This document shows, piece after piece, positions 12,001-26,228 of a DNA stretch of 64,000 bases. Positions within the stretch are counted from its first letter, which is position 1. Each line of letters opens with the position of its first letter. The notes under the pieces are model-generated. The model was not told the origin of the DNA, did no database searches, and saw only the letters and a program-made list of their open reading frames with translations. A program made the position numbers and the translations under genes. Source of the DNA: Oidiodendron maius Zn (Eukaryota; Ascomycota; Leotiomycetes; Myxotrichaceae); NCBI GenBank assembly GCA_000827325.1, contig KN832894.1, forward strand, positions 1 through 64,000, given 5' to 3'.

Positions 12001-15000
12001 AAACTAATAAAGAGGAAATATCTCAGGTTTTAGTAGTATTATAATATTCCTATTATTCTAAGTTTAAGAGTAAAGATCTATCTCTAGATAGGTCTAACTT
12101 AGTATTATAAATAATAGATACTAGATAAAGATAAAAGTTAAATTATATTTATAAAATAGATAGAGAAGGTATTACCTTATTGCTATCTTATTCTATAGCA
12201 CTTAAAGTCCTATAATTAGAAAACTAGCCTTAATTTACCTCTTTTATATCTAATAAATAGAGACAAGTCTTAAGTTATAAAATACTATAGAGTTATTAAA
12301 GCTATAAGGCTATTCTTATTATTTATATTATAATAGAAATATTATATAATAAAGATAGTATTATAATCTAATCTATATTATAGCTATATAATATAAGCAG
12401 ATATTAAATCCCTTAACCTTTAATTAACTAAAAAGAGTCTACTAGTTAATATAGATCTTATTTACTCCTTAGAAAATTTAAGGGAGTAACTATAGAAGCT
12501 TCCTATTACTTTTTACTTCTATTTATTAGAAGAAATACTCCTTTACTATAAATGAAATAGTACTATATTATACCTACTTCTTGTTTAGAACTACTCTAAA
12601 ATACTCTATCTCTATTAAAAAATACTCTAGTAAAGAAGGATCTATTATCCTATCTAGATAGCTATAAGTATATCTATAGAAATACAAAAGTATTAACTAT
12701 AAGCCTTAATTTCAATAAGGTTATTATTCTAGAATATAATCTAGAAGCCTATAGCTAAGCCAATAATTTCTCTTAGATAGCTATAAACTATATATTCTAT
12801 CTTATATTCAATCTACTATATATATTAGTAAGAGATAAGATCTACTAAAATCTACTATAGAGAAGCAGTAGAGTATAATATATAGAGCTATATAAGGAGA
12901 GACCTACTACTCTATTATAATTGATTAAACTATTAGATATATAGATAAATATAGTTCTATATATATCTAAGAGATAAGAATATAAGATAGTTAATGAAAG
13001 AGTAATAAAGCAGTAGACTATTATATTTTTATAAAAACCCTTAGAAATTAACTATTTACTATAAATTATTATAATATTTATAGTTCTAAGTAAAGTAAGT
13101 TCTATATCTTCTAATTAGTATCTTTATTATAACTTACTCTTTATAAATACTTAGTCTAGCTAGTATAGATTAAAACTATAGCTACTTACTAGCTTACTAC
13201 TATTATTAGATAGGGAATCAAATATTAAGGCCTAGCTTATATTAACTAGTATCTATAAAATACAATTACTATAAATAGAAGATTAGTAATAGTAATTAAA
13301 GACTAGACAAGAAGCTAAGCTAGAAGAAGGCTAGTATTAATCATAAAGTATATAGTGACTACTAATAAGCTATCTAAGATAGTAATAATACCCTACTAAT
13401 AGAAACCTTTATAAATCAATAAGCTTCTTTAGTAGATAGTATAGATACCTTTATAAAGGAAGTAGAAAGGGTACTAAGAGACTAGTCCTATATATAATAT
13501 AATAACTTTTAATTATATAGAATAAAGTTCTAGAACAATAATTATATAGGATTAAGATATTAGGATCTAAATAAGTAATATCTATTTATATAGCTATAAC
13601 TAATATAAAAAGTCATTATAAATAAATAAATTTAAATATTTGATATTATCTAGCTATCTTATATAAAATTAAATAGTAGTAATATATATTAGTTATAAAT
13701 ATATATACTCTTCTATAAGCTATTTACTAGAAATAGTTTATAAATCAGTATAAGTAACTTTCCATTTCATTATACTACTATAATAGTACTTTAGGCTTTG
13801 AAAGAACTTATACTATATAAATTCAGTTATTATATTCTAGTCCTATTTCCATTAGACTATCCTATATAAGAACCCCCTTAATCCTCTATTATTAATTTAA
13901 TCAGCTTTAAAATTAGCTTTAAAATCAGTATTCAGATACTAAACACTATTGTAATAGCTAGAGTAATCTATTAAAGCAAGTATAAGTTTAATATATTCTA
14001 TAGGAGAGTTAGAAAACCTATCTATATAGATATCTCTATAGAAATCTTATATTTTATATTAAGGGTTAAAAATATAAGAATCAATAAAATAACCACTAAA
14101 GATAAGATAATATCTACTAAGAAAAGTAGTTTAGGTTACTAAAACTAAAAGTAGAGTTATAGATATAGACTAAAGATAAGAATATATATTATACTAATTA
14201 AAGGAAGGAAACTAAATAAAATCTATAATAGATCTTACTTACTAAATCTAAACCTATAGCTATATTAATATTATTATAGACTAGCAATTTGATTTAAGTT
14301 TACTATATATAAAATCTAATAGCTAGAATAAAGTTTAAGACTTTAAGTAAAATAAAGAGAGATTAGAGTAGTCTATTCTATAAGATAAAAACCTCTTTAC
14401 TAATCTATTAGTAATACTATAGCTATAAACTATTAGAGTAGAAAATAAGTATCTTATATATTATACTTTAAATAATCCTACTATATAAATATTTGTAATA
14501 AATAGATTAATATAAATAATCAAGATCTAGGAGTAAACTAATCTATATTAGAAGTATTCTAATAAAAAATAACTTCTTATACTAGATTAAAATAATATAA
14601 AGTATAGAAGTAAAGCAACTATTATAATTAAGATATCTAGCTCTATTACCTCTCTTCTTAACTTATCTAATAGCTTATTTAATAGCTTATCTAAGGGTAC
14701 TAATAGAGGATAAGTATATTAATATAATTAAGAAATAACTACTATAATATAAGCAACTTAAATAATAGCTATTATAACAAATAATATTAAGAGATAGATA
14801 GCTACTAGAAGAGAGAAAGTATCTATATCTAAATAAGAGAGCTTAAATATAATAGATATTAGTATATATATATATTTAAGTTCAAATAAGTAGTAGATAA
14901 GTAAGCTTATATTCTTAATAAGAGAAAAGGGAAAGAAAAGTATATAGTAAAGGTAAGGAATAAGGAAATATATTTCATTTGTTTACTCTCTTTATCTTAT

Positions 15001-18000
15001 ACAATTTATAGTAACTTTACTTATACTTCTAAACTATTGAATTTATATATTTCTAATAGCTCTAGATAGTTAAATAGAGTATTAAGCAATACTAGCTACT
15101 TTATAAGATATAGGGAAGTAAAATATAGAGTATTAGAGCTAAGACTATAGTATAATAAGCCTACTGTTTAATAGTATTATATAAGATAGTTTTACTAACC
15201 TGATCTACTAATAGACCTTATAGATAATAAGCAGTTATATTTAATAATAATTATATATACTATAAGTTTATTATATACTAAAATAAAAGCAGAATAGAAC
15301 TCTAGACCAAGAAATATAAAATAAGATTATCTATTATACCTAAACTCTATTCTAATAGTACTATTATATATCTTATATCTAATAGATACTAAATTAATCC
15401 TTAGAGTAAAGGTAGGCCTAGCCAAGCCTACCCTTCCTATACTAGCTAAATTTAGAGTAAGGAATTTAATATATTAAATTCCTTGCTCTAAATTTAACTA
15501 GTATTAGTTTTAATCTTATTAAAACTAACTTCTGCCTATTATCTTCTTCTCTATATATTCTAATAATATACTATAATACTATATACTATAATATATATAT
15601 ACTTAATACTTTAATAATAGAAAGATAATAGTATTAATAGTAAAGATATTAGTAAAGAGGTATAAAGAGATAGTCTCTAATACTTAATATTTATATCTAA
15701 TAGATATATAGTTTATTAAAAGCCTAGAGAATATCCTTACTATTATAAAAGATTACTTATCTTAATATAAACAGAAACTAGATCTTGAATTCTGCTTAAT
15801 AAAGTAGTTATTATAAGCTTAAGAGTATCTAAGCAGAATATCTTAATAGGATCCTAATAAAGCTATTATAAAATATCTCCTTGATTCTAAAGTTAATAAG
15901 TAGAACTAAAATCTATCTAAACTCTTTTTATATACTTCCACTTTAATCTATTATAATATTAACAATCCCTAACTCTTTATTGTTATTCTTTTATTATAGG
16001 CTATAGAAAATATTACTTAATTTTATATTATTCATAGATTTTATAGTATTATATTATATAGACTATAAGTAGCTAGGCCTAGTAAAGCAGATAATATAAA
16101 GACTATTATAGAATCTATATCTAAGCTACTTTAGAGAAAATATACTCTACTAGTACTTATCTATTTAGTATAAAACATTATATATATAGGTGTAAGATAT
16201 AATATAATTATAGAGAAGCTTAATATTAGAAACTTACTTATACTTAGTACTAATATTACTAAGAGTATATATAAATTACCTTATATCTAAAGAGAATAAG
16301 ACTTATATAATATAGATAGAAGCAATAGCTACTAATCTAAGGAGAGAGTTTTAAACTTGTAATAAAGCTCCTGATTAATAAAGGCATTTTGGAATTAGGA
16401 AAGCAGTATAATAGCTTAGGTATAAAACTCATTGAATATTTGGAATAAAGTATATAGCTCTCTTAAATTTGAATATCTACTAACTTTACTAGTACTCCTA
16501 AAACCTTATCTTAAATAGATTAAAGGATCTAAACAGGAAACAAATCAGAAAAGAGTATAGTAGACATCAAGTTTAAAACTAAAACATTAGTATTATAGTA
16601 CTATAAAAAGTATTAGTAATAAAGGGGATATAATTATAACTAGAGAAGATAACTCTTAGAGTAGGTCTATCTAGACTAGAAACTAATATATACAACTAAT
16701 ATATTATAGGAAATATAGTCAATAGTAATAATAAAGTTATATTATTTTCTTAAGGTAAACTACCTGATTCTCTATTATACTTATTAAATATAGTAGAGAC
16801 TATTAAAAGTATCTAGCCTTTAGCAATTAATTTAGTATATATAGTGTTTCTAGAATTAAGAGTAATATTTCTATTTAATAGTAAGCTAGAAGTTAATAGT
16901 ATAAAGGTAGTACTAGATATTAGAGAATTATAGGATCCCTTTAAGGGTCTTACTCTAGATATTAAAGAACTATAGAATCCTCTAAAGAGTACTATACTAG
17001 ATATTAATAGTAAAGGATATAAGTCTTTGGAAATACTAGAGCTCTTTAATAGTATAATAGATATTAGTATTATATAGGTTTCTAGTTAACTACCTTTATA
17101 TATAGAATATACTAGAAATTTGAATATTATAGTATAGTTAATATATACTAGAATTTATTGTTTACTCTTCTCTATCTCTATACTAATTAAGATATATACA
17201 ACTTTACTCTTATCTAGAATCTATAATAAACACTTTCTAGTTATTATAACTTTAGAGTTTAATAAAAATATAAGAGTTATATAATGTTTGCTTATTTATT
17301 CTTCTAAAGTTGCTTAAATTATACTAGATATTATAACCAGGATTAATATAGTATAGTTATCTTCTAGATTTAACTAACTACTATAAAAGACTAGTAACTA
17401 TATACTATAAGCTATATAATAAAACTTAATAGATAGTATAATAAGTATATCTAAATAACTAGTAATCTATAGCTAATTAGGTTAGTAAGTAGTCTATATT
17501 AAGACCTTTTATATATATCTCCTTATACTCTTTCTTAAAGTCCTTTCTAATATTATCAAGTATTACTAGTCTATTATTTATTAAATTTACCTTTGACTAA
17601 TATTCTCTATTATTCAAGATAGATTTGAAGTTAAAATAGTCTCTTATATAGCTAATATAGCCTTATATTTGCTTACTTGCTATTATAACTATAGTAACTA
17701 TAGAGTCTATACTACTTAAAGATATAGTAATATAGAGATTATTAATAAAGAGAGAAAGTAAGATATTTAAAGAGATTATTAAAAGATATATATAGTACTC
17801 TTATTCACTTACTAGAATATACCTATACTTAAAAACAAGAGGTTTAGTATTAGCTAGTATAATCTAATAGAGTATATAGAATATATAGAATACTTTATAG
17901 CTTTGTTAGTATAAGCTAGATACTATTACTTAATATAGTAGCTTTATAGCAATTTTTTGTAATAGTCTTATATAATATAGAGTAAAGTATTTTATTAGTT

Positions 18001-21000
18001 CCAAAGATTATATAGTATTTATATAATTACAAGAATATTTTTGGGTTTATATAACTTAGCAAAGATAATTCTATACTTACTAGCAATATTTTTCACTAAC
18101 TTATATTATTTTCAATCAAAGTCTAAAAGTTTAAGACTATTATAGTCTAGTAGAATATTCTCTAGCTATAGACTACTATATACTAATTTAAGTACCTCTA
18201 GAAAAGCTAAGCTAGGAAAGATTATTTATCTATATCTATATAATATTAAAGGTTCTAATTTTTTCGCCTTAGTATCTCTAAGACTTATAGCTGCTTATTA
18301 ATATCCTTATAACATCTAGTACTATAATTTGTTATAGTCTAAGAGTTTAAATATAATATAGAAAGAAGCCCTCTTTATTAGATAAAAGAAATAAAGATAA
18401 AGTTATCTTATAGGAATAGATATCCTTTCTAATATATATCTATATACTATTATAGAAAGGGGCATTAGTATATAGCTATAATACTACTATCTATATAGAT
18501 AACTATTAATTATCTATAATATATAACTAGAGAGACCTACTATTGATTACTGTTTCCTGTTTTGACTTCAAAATATAACAAGATTTCTATATAAAGAAAG
18601 CCTACTTATCTAATACTTTTACTATTCTATTAGATATACTTAATATACCTTACTAGAATAACTTCTATTAAAATAAAAGAATTAAGAAATACCTATAATT
18701 TCAAAACTAACTACTATTCTAATAGATCCAAATATACCTATAAGGAAACTAATTGCAGCTAGCTAACTTACAAGTATTTAGACAAGTATATACTCTAAGT
18801 AGCTTAGTAGTAATATAAGTAAATACAGATAACCTACCTTAAAGAAGGTCTTTATTATACTATTTAGATTTATCTTAAATAATAATCTAGCTTAATAGTA
18901 GTATATAAAGGAAGCTAGTATTAGATTAGAAACTATTAAGATATCTATATAATATAGCTAATACTACTATTCTATTTAAATAAACTTAGATAGGATATAT
19001 TAGAAACTATTAGTATTTTTTACTTATAAAAGAAACTCTTTAATCTTTAAAAGCCTATATTTATCATTTTTAGACATAGTAAAATTGAAATCCTAACTAG
19101 TCTAGTCTTTTATTCCTGCCTTTAGACCTAACTTTTTACTCTTCTATTAGTAAGAATCAAAGTCTCTAATAATAGAAGTATCTCTATCTATTAGAATATT
19201 AGCTAGATTAAGATTATAGTAAATAAGTCCTATACTATAAAGATATTGAATACTCTCTTGAATACTACTCAAAATAAGATCTATATTAAACAGTCAAGAT
19301 TCTCTTTCTATTCTTTCTAATAAGTTTATATTATACTTAATAAAACAAAGGCCTATTATTCTATTATCCTTAATGATATATCTAAGATATTAAATGATAT
19401 TAGAGTAAGGATATACTCTTAGAGTTTTATATACTTAAGCCTTCTTTAATAGAAGATTACTAAGTTTAATAAAGGTAACAGTATCCCTATAATATAACAA
19501 ACTAGACTGCTTTATATAACAGTTCAAGAGTAAAGGCTCTAGTACCTAAGTAAAATAATTTAGAAAAGGCAGCTAGACTTTTAAAGCTAAAATTACAAGA
19601 AAGCTAAGTTTAAATAGATTAATTTCAGAGATATAATAGTACTAACAACTTATAGTTATATAGTAGTATTAGTAACTCTCTTTAAGTATAACTTTTATAT
19701 ATAAGAATAAGAGATCTCTATTCTTTTCAATAAATACTTTATTTTATTTATAGATTTCTATACTCTATACTTATTAGAAAGTAAATCAGTTAGAATAACT
19801 AAGCTTATCTACTATTAGATATTTAGCACTTATATAAGTAGATAATAGAGAAATTATAAAATATTATACTTGATTTTAGTTCTTAATTACTAATGTTTTA
19901 GTTATAGTAGTTAACTTAAGTTAATATAGTTGATAGATATAGTAAGCAATCCAGATTAATATATAATCCAGCTAAATTTACTATAAAAACTATGATTTTA
20001 AAACTATAATAACTTACTATTATCTGCTCTAAAGAGAACTTTAATATATAGAGTTATTTTTGCTCTAATTCTAGATTTACTAGTACTACTTCCTGTTATA
20101 TAATAGATACTAGTAAGTTTTATAGATATTATTATATTATATACTTAAACTTAAAGTACTTAAGATACTCTAGCTCTATCTCATTTATAAGGTCTTTGAT
20201 TATAGCCTTATAGCTAGTTGTCTCCCTCTCTAGCTTAGCTATTTTAGCCTTAAGATTACTAATATACTCCTCTTTATATCTCTAGCTCTAGTAATAGTTT
20301 TTGTAGTCTAAATACTATTTCCAGGTTAGCTATATCTTACTAAAGCTTGATACTAAACAACTACCTAAATACTAAGAAGCAAAATATTAGTAATATAGAT
20401 ACAAGATAAAAAGAAAGATAAAAGTAAATATACTTACTTTTCTTCTTAGGCTCCTTTATTACTAATATCTTCTCCTCTACTAGTTTCTTAAAGGCTAATA
20501 GATCTATAAGTATCTAAGTAAAATAATTCCATTAGTAAACAAAAATAATAAGAGATTAAGTTAAGTGTTTAAATTACTACTATTATAGAGTTATCTAGCT
20601 AGGTTTTATATAAAATAGTCTAATATAATATTAGCTAATATATAACTATACCCTTATACTTAATCTAATCCCTTTTACTTTATCTTTTACTAGGTTCTAT
20701 TTATCTAGACTAGCTCTCTATCTATTACTATAGCAATAATAGGTTATTAGAGTTTTATAGTACTTTATTCTATCTTTACTAGAGTATATCTAGGTAATTA
20801 TCTATTAATCTCTTTCTGTTTTCTATAATAGAGTATAGTTAATAAGAGAAATAAAAAAAGCATGATATAAAAGTAGCTAGAGAATAAACTAAAGAAAATA
20901 ACAATTAGGGATCAAGTTTAAAAAGAGAAAGTCTTTAAGTAAGGCTTTAAATATATAAGGTATCTTATATATAATTAGCTTATACTAGACTATCTAACCC

Positions 21001-24000
21001 TTAGCTAGTAAGTTTCAATACTACTCTAAAAGATATAGTTAGGTTCTATATAGAAATATATAAAAGAGTCTAATATTAACTTAACAACTTTTATATAATA
21101 GAAGAAGGATTGTAGCTTAATAGCCTATTATTTAGTAATAAACAGACCTTAATATATACTAATTGCTTCTAAGGCTAGTAATAGTAAAAGAGAGCAAGAT
21201 AGTAGGCTAAAGCAGAGTTATCTATCTAATTATTATATTATATAGTAATATAGATTTAATTAGAAGTTGTTTAATCCTGTTAATACTATAGAATATAGCT
21301 AAAGTAGAGTTACTACTTAATATATTTAGGGGCTAGATAGGCTAATTTCTTCTATATTTAGTACTACTATTCCCTTTATCTATATACTAGATTAACTAGT
21401 ATAATATAAGATAAAGGAATTCCCCTATATACCTCTATTTATATATTTATTCTTTTATCTCTATACTAAAGCTATATCAAATCTATTATACTAGTCTTTT
21501 CTAAGCTTTATTATACTATTACTAATATCCTAGTTTTTACTATTTATTCTATCTATCTATCTCTTAGTATATTCTTAATCCTCTATATATATATTATTAT
21601 ATACTACAAATATTCTACTTATAATAGCTTTTTATTAGATCTTACTATTAAACTACTTCTAGAGTATCTATCTATAACTATAGAAGACAAGCCTTATATA
21701 ATATAGCTATTATAGCTAATATCTATACTACTATCTTAAGATTCTAGCTTTAAATTTCTGTATCAAAATATAAACTCAGGAAAGGAAGTCAGAAAGATTA
21801 CTAGAGGATAGAGATAGTATATATAGGTTTTTGGAGGTAGGGTTTATAGAGTATATAAAGATAATAAGGAGTAGATAGTATAATCCAAGTTTTAATAAGG
21901 GAAATAGAGGGGTTATATAATATATTTGGATTTATAGAATAGTATTAAAATGATTATTAGTTAATTTATCTGCTTATTAGTTTATATTTTCACTTCCTAC
22001 CAAGTATTTTATATAGTATTCCCCTAGAAACATTAGCTAGAATATTCAAAATCTAGGCTATATATATTACTATATAATAACCTAAAGGGAATAGTCTAAT
22101 AAATCTTAAGATATATCAAATAGCTAATCTCTTTTTGACTAGGTATCTATAGAATATACTAGATAGTACCTATATTAGATACACTAGTTATATAGAGTTA
22201 ATAGATAGTTATTTAACTGCTTTAAACTAAACTAGATTAAAGTCAAGTTAGTTAAATATATAGTAATTTAAAGCCTCTATTTATACCTTTCCAAATCAAA
22301 TATACTATATAAGGGTTACTACTATTATAATAATTCTAGAAGGAAATCTTCAACTTAATTCCTTAAGTCTAGCTTTAAGCTACTCTATCTCTAGACTCTA
22401 GTATATCTTTATTTATCTAATACCTTTATTATCTAGATCTCTATATTACCTTTAAGTATAGTTAGCTTAGTAACCTAATCTCTACTTGATCTAGAGTCTT
22501 ATATAGCTAAATTTTTTTCAACTTAAGGTATCTATATCTAGTTTATAAAGGCTACTAGTCCTTTATTCTAAACTTCAGTTAGAAATTTAGGGATAGTCTA
22601 TAGCTATCTATTATTATAATAACTCTAATATTTCATTAAAAGAAAGATTAGATAAGTAGTATAAATTCTAGTTCTATATATTACTATTAGCTTAATCAAG
22701 TAGTTCTTTAATTTCAATATAACCTTCTAGATTCTAAACTTCTATTACTATATTATTACTCTATATTCTAGCTCTAGTAATACTATAACCAAATATAAGT
22801 AGGTGTATAAAAGATATTAGTAAGCAAGGAAAAAGATATACTATACTTTATTATAATTTTAAAGTCTAGTAATATTCCTTAAGTATAATAAAGAGACTCT
22901 ATATAAAAGATATAATAGGAATAGGTTTATATATAAAAAGATTACTAAGTAAGTAATAATCTCTTACTATTAGTTGCCTTTAATCTAATACTATTACTAG
23001 ATATACTAACTACTGAAAATATATATATCCTATTATACTTAAAAGAGCTATTTTAGAGATATATAGAATAATATAGAATAATAAACTATAGGACCTTAAG
23101 GATACTAAATTGAATAACTAAAGGTATCTAGATATCTATAATATTGTCTATAAAGTCAGCTATATTTAACCTTCCCTTTAAGTACCTCTAGAGATAGATA
23201 TAGAGGATATAGAGAATAGAATACTATTAGAGTTATTACTATCCTTATTATCCCTTATTTATATAATATAAGCTAATAGTACTAAAAGTAACTATTCTAT
23301 TATATAGATATAAGAATAGTAAATAGATACTAGTATAGAACTTCCTTAGCTTAATATAGTCTTAGTAAAGTCTAGTCTATTAATATTATAATAGTGAAAT
23401 TCTAAAGATAATATATCTTATTCTAATACTATCTTAACTAATCCTCTAGTCCTTTCTCTATCCTATAGAGATTTCTAGATTCTGTTATCTATATTCTATA
23501 AAGAGTTTCCTTTCCTATTATAGTTAATAAATAACAACTCTCTACTATAGTAATACCTAGAGTCTAATATACTTAACTTTACTAATAGGACCACTTCTAT
23601 AGTAGACTATAGCTATCTATCTAATCTAGGCTTTATATACCTTTTAGGTCTATATAGGAGTTCCTTAACTTCATCAGAATTTGATAATATAGTTAGGATA
23701 TTAGGCTTAAATTTAGGTCTTCTAAATCTTACTCTATATTAAATAGTAAACTACTTAAGAGAGGATATAAATAGATATAGCTGGGTTTATTTTATAGTAA
23801 GGCTCTAATACTAGATAGATTAGGCTTTAAAATAAAATAGCTATATTACCTTATTATATTTCATTATATAATAATCTAAGAAGAACTATTAGTTATAGAT
23901 AAGCAGAAAAGGTTCTAATAAACAAATATATAGCTTAGTGAATTATTTTCCTTATCCTATAGTAATAGATATTCTTTTTAAGATTATAATTTATTATATA

Positions 24001-24990
24001 TCTATCTAGTTTTAGGATCTTCTTTATAGCTAATTTAAATAGCTATAAATAGTAGTAATAACTACAATTTAGAATAATAGACTAGCTAAAGGTATATTTA
24101 TATAAGTTAACTTCTTGCTCCTATATATATCCCCTTTTATTAAATTCTACATTAAAATTTCTTGCTTTCTTCTATAGTATAATATTATATTTTAAAGTAT
24201 TACTATAGCTATAATCTATTACTACTATAAAAGCCAGAAGGATACTATCTATAGTTCTACCTTCTAGAAAGGTAAATCTTTAAACTTAACCTTTTAGTAG
24301 TAGATCTTCTTATTCTTAGAGTTTATAATCTAATATCTATATAGAAAGCCTTATTTAATAGTAGTTAAAATTTCAGTTAGTCTTAATAAAATACCTTTTA
24401 GTATCTAATAAGATATTCTTTATATCTAATCACTAATTTTTAACTTTTACTTAGCTATAAGAGAATAGAATAATCTTAAACCTATCTACTTAATTAAAGA
24501 TACTAATATTAAGGTATTTAGCTGTTTTCAAAGTTTTATATTTACTAGTAAAGTCTCTAGAATTAATAATAGTAATAACTTTTCTATACTACTTTATATA
24601 TAGAAGCTTATAAAAATATTTAAAATAGTTTATTTCTAAACTTATCTACTTTATTATATAACTATAAACTATCATTAGATATTCAGTATCTAAAATATAA
24701 AAGATATCTAGGAAATCACTAAAGTAGGATATCCTCTTTATATAGTATTAATAGATTAGATAGTAGATTATAGTATATACTATAGCTCTTTATTTATATC
24801 TTAGCTAATAAGTTTAGTATAAAAGGATATAAATCTTATAAACCTATTCCTTTAAGAGATCTTTAGTAAGCTATTATATTTAGTTATAGCTTATCTACCT
24901 ATAAACCTAGCTTTAAGTCAAAATAAAGGCTAGTAACTTAAGAAGTATAAGCAAAATAGTAATATATATAAAGCTAACCCTTAGAAGGAA
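6017..24990. repeat. RIP-destroyed A+T-rich block (19 kb)
   Basis: This block has the same dinucleotide depletion as the left end, with patchy severity. Stretches around 16360-16620 and 22000-22100 keep some CA and TG, suggesting nested insertions of different age or copy number. No intact reading frame is present. A frame at about 8540-9690 can be followed with only TAA/TAG interruptions but gives no recognisable domain. I saw no clear long terminal repeats, telomere repeats or RNA genes. Confidence 0.85.
15411..15528. repeat. Three consecutive hairpins in RIP DNA
   Basis: Hairpin 1 (15411-15432) is GGTAGGC/GCCTACC around an 8-base loop. Hairpin 2 (arms 15441-15470 and 15473-15502) has 30-base arms with two mismatches, both transitions. 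Hairpin 3 (15504-15528) is TTAGTTTTAAT/ATTAAAACTAA around CTT, perfect over 11 bp. Such stacked foldbacks may be a small foldback (MITE-like) element or the junction of nested elements. Confidence 0.6.
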
Positions 24991-26228
24991 GCGCCTAAAT
25001 ATAGTAATAATATAGATATAGTGGTTCAAGATCTTGAATTCTACTATAGCCTTATTAACTATATACTCTCTAAAAGAAGCTTCTAGCCTTATTTCAAACT
25101 ATTTATATAACCTATTGATCTAGATCTTAATAGTATCCTAGATTACCTTAATGTTATTAAGGATCTAATAGATTTAAGTATAGTTAAGTAGAAGACTAAT
25201 AAGAACAAATATATAAATACAAAGGAATTCAAGGTAGATATCTATCAGATATTTAAGAACTACTATATATATTAGTCTAAAACCAACTATATATTCAAGT
25301 TATATATAGAATTAGAGAAAGCCTTTAATAATAAGTAGGCTACTATTAATAGATAAGAATATTGATCTAGTAAACAGATAAGATAATCTAGCTATATCTA
25401 TATACCTCTAGTTATATTATTATCAATAATTATTTTTATTATCTATCTTAGACTTCTTCTATATAAAATCTTATTATCTATTAGCTTTTATCTATAAGGC
25501 TAGTAATAAGTAAATGATAATACTAAGCCTAAATACCCTTCTGTTTAGCTTCTTGCCCCTGAATATTCTAATAGTAATTGCCTACTATATAATATCTATA
25601 ATAATACTTGTCTCTCTTATATCTAGTTTTAACTAGAGTTAAGTCTCTAACTCTATCTATAACTATAGTACCTAACTACTATATAATCTAAGCTATATAT
25701 AGCTAGTAGACTTATAGTATAATCTAATAGCCTAATCTATAATTAAGTACTTAGAACTTATATAAAGGCCTTACTTTATAGACTAATAAACAATTACTAA
25801 GCTATTAGGTATACTTAAGTAGAGTACTCTATTATATACTATATTATATAAGGAATCGAGTTCTTGTAGCTTACTATATTATCTTATCTATATAGATTAG
25901 GTATTTATAGTCTTAGAGGGTTATCTAGGAGTCCCTAGTAGTCTAGATAAAGCTAAAGATTAGTTATAAGTATATTTAGCTAATAGTATAACTTCCTAGG
26001 AAGTTATACTAGGCTATAAAGATAAGAGGTAAGGAGGGCTAACTTATAATATTAGACTATCTAGCTATTTAATGTCTTTAAATACAGGCTGCTATACTAT
26101 AGTCTAGAGAATAGTAGTTTAAAGGACTTAGGTATAAATATTATAGCCCCTCTCTAGTTCAACTCCCTTATCTTCTCTTTCTTTCCTTATCTTCTCTAGC
26201 TTGCCTCTAGATCTTAGTAGTATACCTC

